DNA of 64,000 bases, from positions 62,001 to 126,000 of the forward strand of contig JAEBUN010000055.1 of the NCBI GenBank assembly GCA_023014365.1, in the 5' to 3' direction. The translations under genes were made by a program, and so were the position numbers. Source of the stretch: Lepiota brunneoincarnata (Eukaryota > Basidiomycota > Agaricomycetes > Agaricales > Agaricaceae). A model generated the notes under the pieces. That model did no database searches, was not told the origin of the DNA, and saw only the letters and a program-made list of their open reading frames with translations. Shown here one piece after another: positions 62,999 to 64,000 of this stretch; within the stretch, counting starts at the first letter, position 1, and the number at the start of each line of letters is the position of its first letter.

Positions 62999-64000
62999 CA
63001 GTAAGGGACAAAACCCTTCCAATGATTTTTATACTTCAACAAATATGTTAATAACTGCCCACCTACTAAAGGTGAAACCTTCATATTTTAATTTGGAATA
63101 CCTATATGGCTCATGTATCATCCTGCCAAATATCATTACGTCATATGCCATTTTGGGAAGTCGGTGAATTAAACAATCATTTAAGGTCATTGGAAGGGTT
63201 TTGTCCATCTCTACTCTAATCACATGATTTTGTTTATTACAGCCAAATAAGTGCAAAGCAATGTCATGTGACTGGTTTGAATAATGTATAAATATAGCTG
63301 CTCACTCCCCTAGCTCACACCACCCCCCCAACTTCATTTTGCTAACATGTGATCTCTCTCTATAACTCAATACAACTATATTCTCTTCCTTTGGACAAAG
63401 ACCACTCTGCTACCCATATTGCTTCTACCACTGGTCTTGGCCTCAGCACTATATCTCACCTTTACTCCAAACATTGTTCAACACTTTCAAAGTCACTTGG
63501 TGGCCACCCAACCAAGCTTTCTGTTGGCAATATCAAATAGACCACTCATCTTATCACACCCTGCAAGGCTGAAAATGCCTCCCAAATCACCAGAACCCTT
63601 TGTACTGTCATTGACCAACTTCTATCCTCCAAAACAGTTTGCAGAGCACTCAAAAAAGCTGGAATGAAGGCTGTAGTCAAGCAGAAAAGGTGTAAACTCT
63701 CTGTTATATATAAGAGGAAAAGACTAGAGTGGGCAGAGGCACATGCAGACTGGACTCTGGAAGACTGAAAGAGAGTGGTTTGGTCAGATGAGACCATAAT
63801 CAACTACTTAGGGTCAGATGGAAGGGTTTGGGTCTGGAAAAGAGCAGGGGAGAGGCTTAGTGACAGGCAGGTATAGGGAACCACAAAGTTTAGAGGAGGT
63901 TCTATCATGGTATGGAGCTGTATGCTGTGGGAGGGTCCAGGGTTGGCAGCCAAGATTAATGGTAAGATGGATGGTGATCTATTTGTCATCATTTTGGAGG
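62999..64000 (+). mobile_element. Mariner-3 (same family as mariner-1), partial
   Basis: Starts CAGTAAGGGACAAAACC after TA (62997-62998) with a ~215-bp TIR, and runs off the window. Confidence 0.93.
63352..64000 (+). pseudogene. Mariner-3 transposase, partial
   Basis: Same order as mariner-1: SLSITQYN, GLGLSTISHL, SSKTVCRALKKAGMKAVVKQ, EWAEAHADWTLED. It has TGA after the first ATG and TAG after VGNIK, both shared with mariner-1. Its own lesions are a one-base deletion near 63386, TGA replacing Trp after TLED and TAG near 63871. Confidence 0.9.

Overview
The window is transposon-derived sequence from end to end. I found no host gene, tRNA, rRNA or CRISPR array. The families present are Ty3/gypsy chromoviruses with gag zinc knuckles and C-terminal chromodomains, Tc1/mariner elements, and LINEs with RNase H and a C-terminal zinc finger. 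Strong CGA-to-TGA decay is also seen. Together these point to a transposon-packed chromosome region of a filamentous fungus, most likely an agaricomycete basidiomycete. The organism call is inference from family types only.

Labels used here: LTR families V, G1, Y, Z, S, X, W; two LINEs (E and T); mariner-1, -2 and -3; an unclassified repeat R. Left block (1-18587): an old Z element was hit by a full Y gypsy element, by repeat R and by a solo V LTR. Y was in turn hit by the complete G1 element (2685-9289, TSD GACTA) and by a V element at the left edge. Z itself lies in an older LINE (E, minus strand). Pieces of LINE-E recur at 18588-18981, 19681-20062, 20704-20838, 23313-24001 and 40915-41520. 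Middle block (18588-41520): LINE-E also received an X-type solo LTR, a Y solo LTR (itself hit by a Z LTR), a 5'-truncated LINE-T with poly(A) and 12-bp TSD (hit by two Z LTRs), and a solo S LTR (TSD GCCTT). Inside S lies complete X (24394-40852, TSD GAGTC), and inside X lies complete W-a (29148-37359, TSD CCATG, LTRs that read as identical). Right block (41521-64000): mariner-1; a broken mariner-2 carrying a W solo LTR, an S solo LTR and a 1185-bp TIR element with 10-bp TSD; R copy 2; a truncated V element whose LTR holds the complete but decayed W-b (52263-60301, TSD GTGAT); gypsy scraps; and mariner-3 running off the end.

How the genes work together: W-a and X each encode Gag, a -1 frame Pro-RT-RNaseH-integrase polyprotein with chromodomain, and, unusually, a two-frame module downstream of pol. 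In that module ORF-a carries tandem CCHC knuckles and ORF-b overlaps it in another frame. In X, ORF-b runs into the 3' LTR, where its acidic tail changes mainly at silent sites between family members. Four LTR families (V, G1, X, W) share a Tf1-like layout: a TATA box about 30-40 nt upstream of an 11-12-nt LTR segment that is the exact complement of the sequence just inside the 5' LTR. Z shows a weaker 10-nt version. This implies self-primed reverse transcription. Y alone has a tRNA-like primer site. Z has no pol and encodes only a KH-domain protein, so it looks non-autonomous.
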